Assembly: GCA_011109175.1 (NCBI GenBank)
Contig: RDEW01000002.1
Span: 20,579 to 84,578 of the forward strand
Source of the DNA: Dicyema japonicum
Taxonomy: Eukaryota > Dicyemida > Rhombozoa > Dicyemidae
Direction: 5' to 3'
Length of the DNA: 64,000 nucleotides
The position numbers and the translations under genes were made by a program. The notes beneath the pieces were generated by a model. That model saw nothing but the letters and a program-made list of their open reading frames with translations. It ran no database searches and was not told where the DNA came from. Shown here piece after piece: positions 1-11,254 of the stretch (positions within the stretch are counted from its first letter, which is position 1; every line of letters begins with the position of its first letter).

Positions 1-1841
1 GGACCGGGCTCTTTCCGACTGGATTTCCTGGATAACTCCCATGTGGCCACCTTTATAGAAGCGGTGAATGAGACCTGCCCCTTTGGTAATGACAATCACC
101 ATTTCAAGACAATCTCAACAAAACCGTCTGAGATTGTCCTCAGGAACTTCTCCTTCTGGGTGAAGGAGGACGACCTCTTGGACTACCTTCAGGAGATGGC
201 TCCCTCAGTCACGAAGGTTACCCGAATGACCAGAAGATCGCAGGCCATGCCATTGATCAATATGAAGTCGGAGGCTACATCACTAATACAATGTGGCTTC
301 TACATCGGGACGAACAAGATTTCTTGTGAATGGATGCGAAGAGGACTACCAATCTGCTACAGCTGTCAGCAAATCGGCCACTTTACATACCAGTGCACGG
401 GAAAAAAATGCTTCCGTTGCGCGAGACAAACTCAGAAGATGTGTGGACTGGATAGACCGGATTGCATTGACCGGACAATTGAAGATAATCAAGAAAGCCA
501 TTGAAAAAGGAACAAGACTGTCTCAAGAACAATGTTTGAGGTAGAGGCAAGCAAACTAAACACCAAAGACCCCTCGTTCTGGAAGTTCTACAAAAGATTA
601 ATTGCCCAGAACATGAAGGATACAAAAATCTCTTCGACCAAACCAGAAGGAGCATCGTGCTCTATGGAAGAAGCTCCAGCTATCTTTAAGAAACAAGGCT
701 AACGCATCTGGACTTGACTATCTAAGCATGAGATTGTTCAAGGAAGCCCAGAGGCTCTATTCCCATACTGAAGAATTTATTCAATGCAAGCATTCATCAT
801 GCTCATTTCCCAAAACGCTGGAAATCTTCTATTGTCAGAATGATACTGAACCGAGAAAATCGAGGAGGGACCCACTCAGCTATGGGCCAATAAGCCTCAT
901 CTGTTCGATCTCCAAGATTATCAAACGAATTATCTTCAGAAAGCTTAACAACCACGTAGAAGAAAGTGGTTTCCTCCTCGCAGAACAATGTGACTTCAGA
1001 CCTGGAAAATCATGCACGGACTGTATCTACCAGATGCATTCAATGGTATTGAGAGGTCTGGAATCAAAGGACTAGTCAACCTGGTATGTTTGGATCTGTC
1101 CAAGGCTTTTGATAGTGTGTGGCACGAAGCCTCCTATCAAGGCTAGCAGCTGCTGATATTCAAAAAAACTTTTCATGTGGATAAAGGACTTCCTAAAAGG
1201 ACGGACTTCCCAAGTACGTGTAGGAGCAAATATGTCAAAAGATATCATACTGAAGAAGGGAGTTACACAGGGTTCTGTCTTGAGCCCACTTCTGTTCAAC
1301 ATATTCTTGTCAGATTTCTCAACTCCACCGGATATGAACACCAGATTATTGATATACGCTGATGATATTCTGATCACGGATACATCCGGGAAATCAACTC
1401 TCTCAAAAAAGAATCATGTCATTCATTGGACAAGTACAGGACTGGTGCACCAAAAGAGGGATGAGATTGTCCACTGAGAAATCCAGCTTTCAAAAGTCAG
1501 TCGCCTAAGAAGGTATCAGACGCAGCCTTACTCACTAGAGATTTTTAAAGTAAACTCACTACGCTACCTCGGAATAGTAATCGACGGTAAAGGTTTTTTC
1601 ATGGAGGACATTAGACGAAGAAGGAAGAATGCGGTTCAAGCACTTTTATGTACTGGAAACCTTTTTGTTCATTTTCATGAGAATCATTCTACCGAAGCTG
1701 CTATATGGATGCAAAACATGGATTTTCTCTTGCCAAAGAGAAAGAATTATGTTACTCATGGAAAAAACCATAAGGTCGACAATAAAGTTGGCTTTGGGGA
1801 AAAGGCTTTCTGATGTTCTCAGTACTGGAGAAGACAAGATT
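1..1841 (+). mobile_element. Jockey-like LINE, copy A (5' cut by window, internally deleted)
   Basis: Non-LTR retrotransposon with broken frames. 1-480 encodes the end of ORF1, finishing in a CCHC zinc knuckle (CYSCQQIGHF). From about 630 the reverse transcriptase follows: a fingers segment with YGPISL and FRPGKSCTD, motif A (DLSKAFDSVWHE, about 1090-1130), motif B (GVTQGSVLSPLLFNIF, about 1258-1305), motif C (YADD, about 1357) and thumb/C-terminal sequence to about 1830. The whole endonuclease domain is missing: sequence jumps from the zinc knuckle to the RT linker. The element is nearly identical to the copy at 41,431-44,170, which keeps the endonuclease but lacks RT motif B. At 1841 it runs directly into a hAT fragment, so its 3' end is lost. 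Stops and frame breaks make it non-autonomous. Confidence 0.9.
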
Positions 1842-2121
1842 AGAGCCAGATATCGAATCTTTGGTCAAAAAACATCAGTCACAGGGATCCCATTGTTATT
1901 TAATTTTTTATTATAGATTTATACTAAGATACCAACTTAACATCGAGTATATACTTTTTTTGTTTTATTTGATTATTAACAATGAATTCATTTTAGATAA
2001 TTAACTAATTTTACTTAGAATTGTCTGTTCTAAATAAAAAAGTTTTAAGGGGTCGATTAAATAATAGGGGGGTCGAAAAAAGTCAAGGGGTCGACGAGCA
2101 AAAAAAGGTTGAGAACCCCTG
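1842..2121 (+). mobile_element. hAT (Charlie-type) 3' end with terminal inverted repeat
   Basis: The first about 35 bp code for the last residues of a hAT transposase and match the transposase end at 24,790-24,820 (minus). A non-coding tail follows. The right terminus at 2107-2121 reads ggttgagaacccctg, which is the inverted form of the hAT-Charlie terminus CAGGGGTTCTCAACC. The same 15-mer closes the hAT copy at 25,941-25,955. The fragment is joined without spacer to the LINE on its left, so the element is a truncated remnant. Confidence 0.75.
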
Positions 2122-2830
2122 ATTTAAAGTATCAAATTAAATTTAAAATAATCGGCTTGATATTTCTGTCCTATTGTAACAAATTTTTAACTAAATTATA
2201 CAGTACCTAAAAATAAGCCTTCCGATTCAAAAAAGCTAAACACAGAAGCACTTTACACGAATAAATGTATCCACAAATAAAAAACAATTGAATATTGTTC
2301 CAATTGATTTCTTCAGAAATTTTGCAACAGACGTAACGGAAGCATTTCTACTCGCAAACATTCCACTCTATAAATTGAGGAATCGAGCAATTATCAACTT
2401 AATCAAAAGTATTGGGCATTCACTTCCTTCAGAGTTTACTTGCTGCAATATGTAGAATTTTTAGTTCAAAAAAAGATATTCAAAATAATTAATTTATTTT
2501 CAAATAAAAAAGTTAGTTTGAATAATTTAATTTTTAAGGTTTTTTGATTGTGGACGAATTTTATGTTGGGATAAAAAATTTGTTAATTTTCTAGTAGATT
2601 GTATAAAAATTGATTCCTCTCCGCTTAAGGGTGTTTCTTACTATGCTACAAACCTGCCAAATGTTATTCAAATATGCACTTCTTTAGAAGGACATTAAAA
2701 GAGCGAAAGAATGTTTATTTAAAAGACAACTTCATGAAGATCTAACGACGAAAATACCACAATATTCACCTTTATTACATTTGCTTGATGATTTAGAATC
2801 GACCAATTTTTACTATAAATAAAGCATGGA
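2122..2830 (+). mobile_element. hAT-like (CGGBP1-type) transposase remnant, copy 1
   Basis: A decayed copy of the segment at 32,250-32,960, in the same order and orientation. It encodes pieces resembling the helical region of CGGBP1-like hAT proteins (FRNFATDVTEAFLLANIPLYKLRN, here interrupted) and a later catalytic-region piece. It has several frameshifts. Near 2826 it jumps straight into integrase sequence, whereas the longer copy has about 650 bp more between these points, including the hAT C-terminal motif. It is therefore a deletion derivative of the same composite repeat. Confidence 0.65.
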
Positions 2831-3300
2831 AAAGTTATGTCGCGAACGTTTTTTTTCGTGACAAAGCGTGAGATAATTAGAGGTGTGCTCCAAAATTTTG
2901 AAGTCTGCTTATTCTCGTCAATTCTGAAACAATCTGATGATATTTGTCATATTTTTTCTAACTCCCCTAATGAATATTGCAAGTAGATTTTATCGACTTA
3001 AAAAGGTATTTCCTATGGTTTAATTTTGTAGATTTAAAACCTGTAATGATTCATTTTCTTGGTTACTCACTGTTATTGACGTGTATTTAAAATTCTCTTA
3101 TAATCTTGTTATCGTAGAACAGGAGGATGGATCAGAATATAAAGTTCATAAATAAAGACTTTAAAAATTGAGATAAATAAAGGAAATTAAATTTTTTTAT
3201 TAAATAAATTGGGTTTTATTTAAAAAAATCAAAAAAAATAAAAAAAGACAAAGAGCTTAATGACATAGATCAAAGAATCTGTAACCGCATAGGGAATTTG
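2831..3300 (+). mobile_element. Integrase-element remnant, copy 1
   Basis: Matches 33,612-34,080. It encodes the second half of an integrase zinc-binding domain (an ERFF...REIIRG...CLFSS segment, with the first Cys of the CxxC pair replaced here) and a short piece of the catalytic core (SWLLTVIDVYLKFS). Frame breaks are frequent. No reverse transcriptase lies nearby, so this is more like a Ginger-type cut-and-paste integrase element than an LTR retrotransposon, but class is uncertain. Confidence 0.6.
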
Positions 3301-3801
3301 TGTCTATCATTTTGCTGTATGGGTTAAATCAGATCAGTTCTGAGAAAACACACATGAGAGGTAGCTTTCATCAAATTTTCTATTATAAATTTTTAATTAT
3401 AAAAAACTTTTTGTTTGAAAATTTTATAAAATCTAATATTCAATTATTGTTTCTCATTAAAAGTCTATAAAATTGACTAATTGACAAACTAACCCAAAAC
3501 AAAATCAAGATATAAGCGAGGATGTTTAATATATTTTAATAATTAAAAACTGTATTAAATAATTCATAATAAAGTTCACGAAACCATGGTGTTCCTCGGA
3601 AGCCAGGTTGGGACCACTGATCTAGATATTCAAACTATGCTCTCAATAATCTCAAAATTTCTCTCCGAAATCATGAAAAATGATACCAAGTAACAGATAA
3701 ACCAAGCCTTTATGAATATAATTTCTCACTTGAACAACAATATTAATATAAACGAAAGCAAAAATAAAATATCTTATATAACAAAGATTTTACTAGAACT
3801 C
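3301..3801. other. No gene recognised
   Basis: AT-rich sequence with poly(A)/poly(T) runs and no coding signal that I can support. It separates the composite hAT/integrase remnant from the prolidase fragment. Confidence 0.5.
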
Positions 3802-4020
3802 TTAGTAATCGTTAAGAAATTCTTCAACATCCCTAATCTCCTTTGGGGTATTACTGGTCAATACCTCAAGCCCGTCATCAGTTATTAAAATAATCTTCAA
3901 TTCGAATTCCAATCCCCTTGTACTTCTCATTCACAAAACAACAATTTTTGTCCAAATATAAATTTACATGTTTCTCATAGCAAATACCAGGTTCAACTGG
4001 AACTACAAATCCCGACTTCA
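3802..4020 (-). pseudogene. PEPD: Xaa-Pro dipeptidase (prolidase) C-terminal exon fragment
   Basis: Minus-strand translation gives the C-terminal part of a prolidase: GFVVPVEPGICYEKH, then a GIGIRIED segment, then ILITDDGLEVLTSNTPKEI and a stop at 3802-3804. In prolidases, metal-dependent dipeptidases that cleave X-Pro, this corresponds to the VEPGIYF...VRIEDD...VLT...P segment that carries a metal-binding Glu. A frameshift lies between RIED and ILIT, near 3895-3900. The N-terminal side stops exactly where the 51-bp minisatellite begins, and no upstream exon is visible. It is best read as a gene relic cut by a rearrangement; a 3' exon of a live gene with a sequencing error is less likely. Confidence 0.7.
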
Positions 4021-4022
4021 AG

Positions 4023-4330
4023 GGCAATATAGTAACAAGAAAAGTATGATTTTCTGGTTACTATATAATGGTTTAATATTTTTTGTAGAGGAAAGTATGA
4101 TTTTTTTGTTACTAGTTGATGGTTTAATATTATTTGTAGAGGAAAGTATGATTTTCTCGTTACTATTTGCTGGTTTAATATTATTTGTGGAGGAAAGTAT
4201 GATTTTCCGGTTACTAGGTGATGGTTTAATATTATTTGTAGAGGAAAGTATGATTTTCTTGTTACTACGTGATGGTTTAAACATTATTTGTAGAGGAAAG
4301 TTTAATTTTCTTGTTAATATATGATGGTTT
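4023..4330 (-). repeat. 51-bp minisatellite coding for 17-residue repeats (array 1)
   Basis: About six t tandem units start at roughly 4040, 4091, 4142, 4193, 4244 and 4295, so the period is 51 bp (52 at the last step). 51 is a multiple of three, so one frame stays open on each strand. On the minus strand, which is the coding strand of the surrounding membrane-protein-like gene, the unit reads as the 17-residue repeat NNIKPxxSNKKIILSST. The same array in inverted orientation is at 21,790-22,065. Confidence 0.85.
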
Positions 4331-4620
4331 AATATTTGGAATTGTCATTTTTTGGGTAGACAGTTTAGTTTTATTTTCTGTTTTGATAATTATTCGCTGG
4401 ACTGTCGTATCTGTAGAATTCAAACAGTATCGTCCTAAAATAAATAAGTACAACAACCAATAGAACTAAATTTGATAGTATCTCTATTATTAATTATTTT
4501 GGTCCTTAAACAAGAAATAGTGAGAGAAACATCTGAAGAAAATTTTTTAAATATAGTTTGACATTCATAGTCACGATTTTCTCGAATCAATTGTTGATCA
4601 AGTGTAATCGGTATTTTATG
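4331..4620 (-). pseudogene. Fragment of repeated membrane-protein family (with array 1)
   Basis: Near-copy, in inverted orientation, of 21,500-21,790. On the minus strand it encodes DQQLIRENRDYECQT, then FSSDVSLTISCLRTKIINN, then a short linker leading into the 17-residue repeats. It contains in-frame stops. The ECQT motif links it to the family described at 30,097-31,326. The signal peptide and transmembrane ends are missing: one side stops near 4620 and the other is replaced by the prolidase fragment. Confidence 0.6.
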
Positions 4621-4624
4621 GATG

Positions 4625-5345
4625 GAAATATGTTAAAAGATGTCTTGTTTGTTCAGGCCACATTGAAGATCGCAGTGTCGGGTTACAAACAATAATAAGT
4701 CGTGTGTGAATTGTGGTTCATCCACCCACTTTGCCAATTATGGAAGATGCCCCAAGGCTGTTGAAGCTAACATTGCGAAGAAAAACAAAATTGACCAAAA
4801 AAGGAAAGAATCGAATGGAAAATTATTTCTAAAACGAGAAAATGCCCATAATGGAGAAAGTGAAGTTTCCAAAATTGGAACGAATAAGAAATTAAAGTCA
4901 GAGTTTAGAATGTATGGGCAGACTGGCTGGAATACGACATATAATAAGAAACCTTCTAAAAAAGAAACAGTAGAAGCTTCAACACAGAGAAGAGAGTGGT
5001 GCTCTTAAGAAGAGAGGGCAGCCACCGAAAAAACCAGAAGTAGTCAGGATAACCCTGATTAATGCCCGTTCTCTTCGGAAACGGGCCTCAGTGCTGGTTG
5101 CTATAGCCAGCACGATCCAGATGGAAGTTCTAATTATAAACGAAACTAAATTGAAGCACATGGATTGGATTTAGCATCTGAAATTGATGACGAATACGAA
5201 AGAAAAACGAGAAGAATCGGTGATTATTACATTGCTTGTGGAAACTCGCATTGTAATTGGGGCTTTTTACGGAGAAGAGACATACGGTGTCTCATGAGAG
5301 TGCCCCGATATAGACGACCCCAAATCTTGGCTTTCCTCTTTAGTT
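4625..5345 (+). mobile_element. LINE fragment: ORF1 zinc knuckle and start of endonuclease
   Basis: Contains a retroelement-type CCHC knuckle (CVNCGSSTHFANYGRC, about 4700-4752) preceded by a second degenerate knuckle, then a lysine-rich linker, then the opening of an APE-type endonuclease (ITLINARSLRKR ... LIINETKLKH, about 5045-5160). The endonuclease opening has the same pattern as the LINE at 42,360-42,475 (VLVNARSLKKR ... VVNETK), but the sequence differs enough to be another subfamily. 5165-5345 may continue the endonuclease in broken frames. No reverse transcriptase follows. Confidence 0.7.
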
Positions 5346-5399
5346 AATGGCTCTTACCTTGTTTAGTTAGTTGGGGTTTTGCGAATAAATCATGTTATC

Positions 5400-5840
5400 T
5401 GTTNGATGTTGTACAATATATGCTTTGATAATACAATATAGATCTGAAGATCGTTATGCACAATTAGATGGAAGAGGTTTGAATATAATTTAATTTAGCT
5501 AATGACTGTAATCCATCTAACGATCCAAATACTCCAATTTGGTATTTTATGAATGGAAATCGACTCAAGGCTATATTAAGTGGGATTATTGAAATCGATG
5601 TTTATAATGATAAAAAGAGAAATTTGAATAACGAAGCGGTTAAAAAAAGTCGTCAAAAGACAAAAATGGCAGACGATGCCTTAAAATTTGAGTTGCAGCG
5701 AGTTCAGGTTACATTAATGTAATATCCTGTTAGGCCCAATTGGATAAAGCAACTGAAGATCTTGAGAAGGCCAAGATTAAAAGACACGTGGTTAAGGAAT
5801 TCTACTTTAATCTTATTGGGAACCATTATAACCCTTAATA
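5400..5840 (+). pseudogene. Fragment of repeated membrane-protein family
   Basis: Corresponds to the middle of the family seen at 30,097-31,326 but on the plus strand: the segment coding for NDCNPSNDPNTPIWYF followed by NGNRL and a GIIEIDVYND segment. The reading frame then runs into a lysine-rich stretch that the other copies do not have. An ambiguous base (n) lies at about 5404. Both ends of the family are missing, so this is a gene relic. Confidence 0.6.
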
Positions 5841-6970
5841 TTTAATTTATACGATTTTTTTAATATTTGTATTAAGACTTTTCTCTTGAATAGGGTAGCT
5901 AGAAGCTAGCATCCCAACCAGTAAACCATGCATATTTGGAAGTTACTTGATAAAGAGAGGCTTCATTTCCGAAAATACGATATTAAAATGGGACATGGAT
6001 AGGAGTTTGATTTTTAACACAACAGCATGCTATGAGAGTGGAACAATAACAATAGATATGTGTTACGTCACACATGATTACATGTGATGAACATAAGCGA
6101 ACATACGATGTCTGATTATAACCTCTGTTAATTACTTTTAGGTTTTTTCTAGGATAAATTATTCCGGGTTTTGAAGCGAATAACATTTTAATAACTTATT
6201 TTTTCGGAGAGTCTTTAAGTCGCTCTCTTAGTTTGCATCAAAATTCTTATCCGTACAGCTTATAAAAAATCCTCAAAGTTTTTTAATTCCAAGCAGGGCG
6301 GGATTCGAACCCAGATTCTTCGTACACACAACGCTTCCTTAGTTCACAACCTAGGTTTTCTTATATATCTTGAGTCAATCCATGGTCGTGGAAATCAGAG
6401 ACATGATCTTTTATCCATCATGAAGCAAAGTTGACGTTTTATGTTTTAGAGGTGACCAGAATTGGACAATATATTCATTGACCAGAATTGATTAGACTTT
6501 CGTTAAATGAGAGTTTTTACATCGAAAATGCCTAGAAAATTCTGCTTTTTCTAAAAAATTAAAAACGAATTTCCTCGAGTTGTCCGTTACTGGTCTCATC
6601 GCTTCCAGAAGTATCAAAAAACTTTTGTAAAATTTTTTTCAGGGCGGATCGAGATTCGTCGCTATTTTGATTTATTCCCATATGGGTTCATAGATTTATT
6701 TGCAGAAAAGCATGGCATTTATTAGTTAAAATTACTAAATTCTAATTTAGATCCCGGAGATTACACTCACAACAGCGACATAACCAATAGAACTGATCTC
6801 TACGATTCCTCGTGACTCATGATAAACAATATAAATAAAAAACGTATTCGATGTTGATTTTATCAAAGAACTTTAAAATTCAAAAAAAAGTATAGGAATG
6901 AAGTTAATCGATATGGTAATTTTGACATGACTACTAAACAAAAACATATTCACATCAGTTCTATTCACTG
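5841..6970. other. No gene; one tRNA-like B box
   Basis: AT-rich, no supported coding region. On the minus strand, about 6300-6320 reads GGTTCGAATCCC, a perfect Pol III B-box motif, but the flanks do not fold into a tRNA: no matching acceptor stem and no clear A box. It is probably a decayed tRNA-derived SINE head. Confidence 0.35.
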
Positions 6971-7219
6971 GCGAAAAAATTAATGGTACGTACGAATGAT
7001 AAAACTGCGAATGTTATTAATGTTACGAATACTAAAGAGCTGAAAAAAACAGTCGCGCAAGGACAAAGTAACGGCCGCACTCTATTTTTCAACATGAGGT
7101 CCTATTGGATTTTTCTGGAATTTTTTCTTGTTTTGTCTTCACTTCTGGTCTTTGCCGATATGCATAAGAATGTTTGGAATGTCTGAAGTGATAATATTAT
7201 TAAGAAAATCTGTGTCAGC

Positions 7220-7510
7220 TTGAAGTCTCATATTGTTAAAGATATCTTTCTCAGATTCAACGTATTCTGTGTAAATTTGGGCCATTATCAAAGTTACATA
7301 TCAAAGAGTTTTTGTGGTTGGAATAAAGAATTTTCGAATCGAGAAGAAATAGCGTTAGCAGATAAATATCTAATTCAATTCGGACGTATCTGCGACTATA
7401 CGGGAAAAAGATATTCTCAAGTTACGCAAAAACAACTTTGCAGGACTTATTGTTGTAAAACTAATACGAAAAATAAATCAACTAGGGACGAAGTTAAGAT
7501 ACTGAGTTGA
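7220..7510 (+). other. Open reading frame of 96 codons, unrecognised
   Basis: Open frame with several Cys and Lys residues, ending just before the LINE C-terminal fragment at 7555. I see no signal peptide, membrane segment or known motif. Its position suggests it may be decayed retroelement sequence; it could equally be chance. Confidence 0.2.
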
Positions 7511-7554
7511 CAGGACAGAGAGTGAAGTTTTATCCAAAATATTTTCTTTGATCA

Positions 7555-7800
7555 GGACGCGTAATACACAGATTGGCGTTCTTTGGGCATGTTGTCCGCT
7601 TTGATATCCTGGAATGAACCATCATGCGGAGCAATATTACTTGAAAAAGAAAACTTGGTTGACCAGCACTCGCTGGCTATCCACGGTAGAAGACGTCACG
7701 TAAAAGCCTATATTAAAGCTACTCCAAATTGCGACAGATCGGGGAGAGTGGAGAAAATTGGCTCATGAGATCTCCAAAATAACATTACATAAAAGATAAT
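7555..7800 (+). mobile_element. LINE C-terminal fragment
   Basis: Broken-frame translation gives HRLAFFGHVVRF, then GRRRHVKAYIKA, then CDRSGEWRKLAHEI. This follows the C-terminal pattern of many LINE ORF2 proteins (RRLxWxGHVxR ... GRRRxGRPxxxW ... W...A). The upstream reverse transcriptase is absent. It is an orphan 3' piece of an APE-type LINE. Confidence 0.55.
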
Positions 7801-7899
7801 TCGGAAAGAAATTGGAAGGACAAAGTTTCAAAATCGATAATAGTAACCCGTCTTTTTAAAAAAGATATAAAAAAACTTGTGTGTTCTAGGAAGTGAGTA

Positions 7900-8232
7900 C
7901 TTCAAACAAGCTATTTTCTACCCGATGGAAAAAATTCCTTCTGTTTTCAAGCATCATTCGAAAATATTCAAGGCGTTAATCCAATGGATTTAATTCTTGA
8001 TGTAAGGAAAGAACATTTGATGGATTTAATTAAATATCGTGAGACGAGGCTAAGAACCATAAATGAAGTAGTTACCATTTGGAAGTCAAATCAGCGATCA
8101 GAAGTAGTAGATCAAACGCCGGTACACGATTATATAAACATCTTTATGTTCACGGAGGGACCGGACGTCCTATCTCATGTCCTAAAGAAATTGTTCAATT
8201 CAAGTCTGTGTTTGGATTTATTCCTTACGTGA
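7900..8232 (+). pseudogene. Possible katanin p80 C-terminal (con80) fragment
   Basis: The open segment 7984-8232 reads NPMDLILDVRKEHLMDLIKY, then RETRLRTINEVVTIWKSN, then DYINIFMF, then SLCLDLFLT. The spacing resembles the con80 domain of the katanin p80 subunit: a GH..M...SR..NL..V...W motif, then a helical stretch, then LW.LDL. p80 con80 binds the p60 AAA ATPase that severs microtubules. No WD40 repeats or other exons are visible around it. The match is by pattern only, from memory of the family, so the name is tentative; an unrelated helical exon is possible. Confidence 0.3.
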
Positions 8233-8399
8233 TCTATAGTGAGTGAAATAGTGAAAACGGTCACTAAGTCAGGAAAACAGAAGACCGTCTAAGCCAGAAG
8301 TTTCTTACCTTTTTTACACGTCTCCCAAAAAAATGTAAGCTTGAGCCTCCCTTTATATTCATTAAATAATACAAATATTATGTTTAGCAGAAATAATTA

Positions 8400-9830
8400 T
8401 TTAACAAAAATTTAATGAGATAATTTTTTGATTCTTGACACAAAGTTTTTGAAATCTCATTGTCATTAGGTGAGTGCTACTCATAGCTCATTAAGCACTA
8501 ACAAACGAGTTCAATATTTAGATTTCATTGCATCTATTGCAGAATTTCCAGTTTCGCATAAATATGAGGTAACAAATAACAACAAAACTTTCATTGCTTT
8601 TATCGACAAAATTTCATAATACTTACATCGGTTCAACCAAAAATGAATTAGTAGTTCTCTCAGATTTCTTTTTCAATAATGTATCACATGAAAAATCCAT
8701 CAATTTTTTTTCAAAAGTTTTCAATGCAAATTCATTATCTTCAATAAATGGATTCTGCGTCCATCGAACGTTTTACAGTCGAGATCTTTAAAAAAGTGTG
8801 CAAAATGCTTCAAAAAAATCCAAATGTTAACCAAATATATTTTTGTTGGCTTGAAAATTGACTATGACACAAAAACTATTTGAGTGTGGCAACATGTAGA
8901 TTTTCACAACTCATATTTTTGGGAACATGTAGATTTCCATTACTCATAAATTAATGATTTCTTTTACTTTGTCTTTATGAGTGAATGAATGTAGTTGTGG
9001 TCCTTGCATGGAGTTATTCAATACACTCAATTTCCCAAAATGTCAACCAAGAGGGCATTTGACAATAAAATTATCATTCATGAACAATTTTGAATAATCA
9101 ATGTCATTTTCATCTAGAAAATCGGATCTTTGAGTACTAACACTCTTAGAATCACGTCCGCGGGAGATAGCCACCGACCTCACAATAATATAAAAGTGAT
9201 GTATAATTTGCATCCAATTTTTCACACAACTTTGAAAAAAGCTTAGCTTTCAAAAGAACTGTGATTTATGTAGTTTTATAACTATTGTAATTTGTGTAAA
9301 AATTTTTTTATGATTTGGGCTCATTTTTTGAAACAAGTGCTGATCTGTGAAGCACGCAGTGCGTCCAGATAATTTCTGGTGCTAAGTATTTTACAAGAAA
9401 TTTAAGATCAGATTTGTATCCTGACATTGACTGTACTCCGTCTGTACAAAATCTAACACAATTAATACATTTTATGTTGATCTCTTCAAGAAATGTTTCC
9501 TTAGTAATCGAACTCTAATTTTCTTTTTAAAAGATCTTCAGGACTTGTGGACATTTTCAGAATGAGTCGTTTCAAAACGTCTTCTTAATTTGCATGGCCT
9601 CATACTATCAGCTGCAAGTGTTTTGAACAAAAGAAACAGTATTTCAAAGGAAATCAACAATAATACGTGTGAATCCTAACAATAAGTAGGACGGACAATA
9701 TTTTCTTGTCTTTGGAGTCTAATTGATTATATTAAATTATTTTGACTATTTGAGCAACCATCAAAATCTTCACTATTCGTCAATTTTCTTTTACAACCAC
9801 TCATGAATTTATCCATGCTGTTGAACTAAT
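8400..9830 (-). mobile_element. hAT (Charlie/SCAND3-type) transposase remnant
   Basis: Reading down the minus strand, a near full-length but frame-broken transposase appears. It has a start near 9815 (MDKFMSGCKRK), a piece like the end of a BED-finger region (LAADSMRPCKLRRRFETTHSE), the catalytic segment NCVRFCTDGVQSMSGYKS ... THCVLHRSAL, the helical insertion with VRxxxISRGRDSKSV, and finally TSYLCETGNSAIDAMKSKY, the hAT C-terminal dimerisation motif. In this family the CTDG and HC..HR motifs belong to the RNase H-like core. There are many stops. No terminal inverted repeat could be found at either end. Confidence 0.75.
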
Positions 9831-9939
9831 TTAGAGTTAATTGAATTTTGAAAAAAAATATAATATTTAAATTAATAATTATTATTTTTATATAATCACA
9901 GTTTTTATATGTTGCAGTCAGTTTTTGTGATTTTAGCCT

Positions 9940-10300
9940 CCAACATCTCTCGAATTCTCTACGAATGCTCCGCCAGTGAACCAACAGCGTTTATAAAGTG
10001 TCTTCTTTCATTTCTGCAGAGGAGTTCTATCAGAGTGCACTTTTTTTAATACCGATATGAATTCTTGAACCAACCTCTCTCTGACTGGATTTCTTAGCTC
10101 ATTGCACATACGTAGGAAGCCCAGGCCATTTCTCACCGTCGTCTTCTCTGAAAGCAGAATGGTGACGGATGTGGAGTCTGATCCTATGTGCCTCATGATC
10201 TTCCGTCTGAGAGAATTTACACGCTACATCCTCGTAAAAGGAATGGCGAATCTCCAAGCAAAACAGACATATTCAATCGTCGGCGAAATAACTTGAAGAT
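9940..10300 (-). mobile_element. LINE reverse transcriptase C-terminal fragment
   Basis: Minus-strand translation VISPTIEYVCFAWRFAIPF, then VNSLRRKIMRHIG, aligns with the LINE at 26,460-26,560 (TIAPAVEYASVAWRFALSE ... VNSIHQ). It is the region after the thumb in APE-type LINEs. It continues for about 60 codons (ERLVQEFISVLK) without a recognised end. A truncated piece. Confidence 0.55.
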
Positions 10301-11254
10301 GTACTTTGAGTTTATGTAATCAGTCAATTAATGAAGTGACTAAGAATATCAATCAATCATGAATTGACTAAAATGATTCAGTCACTTCGTGTCTATTTTG
10401 AATATAATTGAAAGGATTATCTTAAACGTTTGTGTCAGATATTTGAAGAAACTAACTTATTCCTCCCGCACCAATTAGATTTTTCCTCCAGGATGGTCGT
10501 TTAAGGAGTTTTACTCCCTGTTAATCTCAGAGGTTCTGAAGGCCATTGACGAACCTAGTATGCCTGCATATAAAGTAATTTACCAGAATTATGACTCTTT
10601 AGGTGATCTCACTATTAACAGGATGGACTAAATACTGAGCTCTATGGGATTCCCATGATAAGTGAGATCCAATTTGAACTGAAACAAATGACTCTCTTGT
10701 CATTAAGCATTTTTTTGGTTAAGAAATTCTTTTTGTATCATTGAAACCTCGTGGCAAAACTAAAAATACTATACTGTCGGGTAACTCCGAATTTCTGTTC
10801 TATTCTGTTCAGTGAGTTAAAATAGAAAAAAATATAATCAGCTAAGGTGATGATCTGGATCGCAAAGTAATGCTCGAAGCCTGCGAAGAAATGGACATCG
10901 AACCGTATTCCATAACGGAGTGGAATCTTCTCGTATCTCTGGTAATTTATAAGGTATATAGAAGGAGCTGTTTGTAGGTTGGCTAACACCACAAATTATT
11001 GTTATCGTTCATGTAGAATTATTTCAAAAGTTAACTAGAACCAATAACTTTCTTGGCAGCTTTCAGGACTATGGAATAACTTTCCAGGAAAGAAAGAGAT
11101 ATTGACATTGACAGTCATTCTCACGTGTTGAGAAATACCGGAAGTAGACGGTGGCGAGACATTCGCCGTTTCTTGGATCTGAATAGAGTTTTTGAATGAT
11201 CATTAGAATAAGCATTCTTTTCATCGATGCTTTGACTTGGTTTTTCGCATATTT
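10301..11254. other. No gene recognised
   Basis: Contains open stretches on both strands (for example 10,738-10,992 minus, 84 codons) but none with a recognisable motif or convincing splice pattern. Probably old repeat sequence. Confidence 0.35.

Noticed and set aside
3968-4324. Plus-strand protein of 118 codons across the minisatellite
   Set aside because: The frame is open only because the repeat period is a multiple of three; the minus strand continues into the gene family and gives hydrophilic repeats.
4023-4330. CRISPR-like array
   Set aside because: Units are contiguous with no unique spacers, and the sequence is eukaryotic.
6290-6350. tRNA gene on the minus strand
   Set aside because: A perfect B box is present, but no complementary acceptor stem, D arm or anticodon arm can be drawn.
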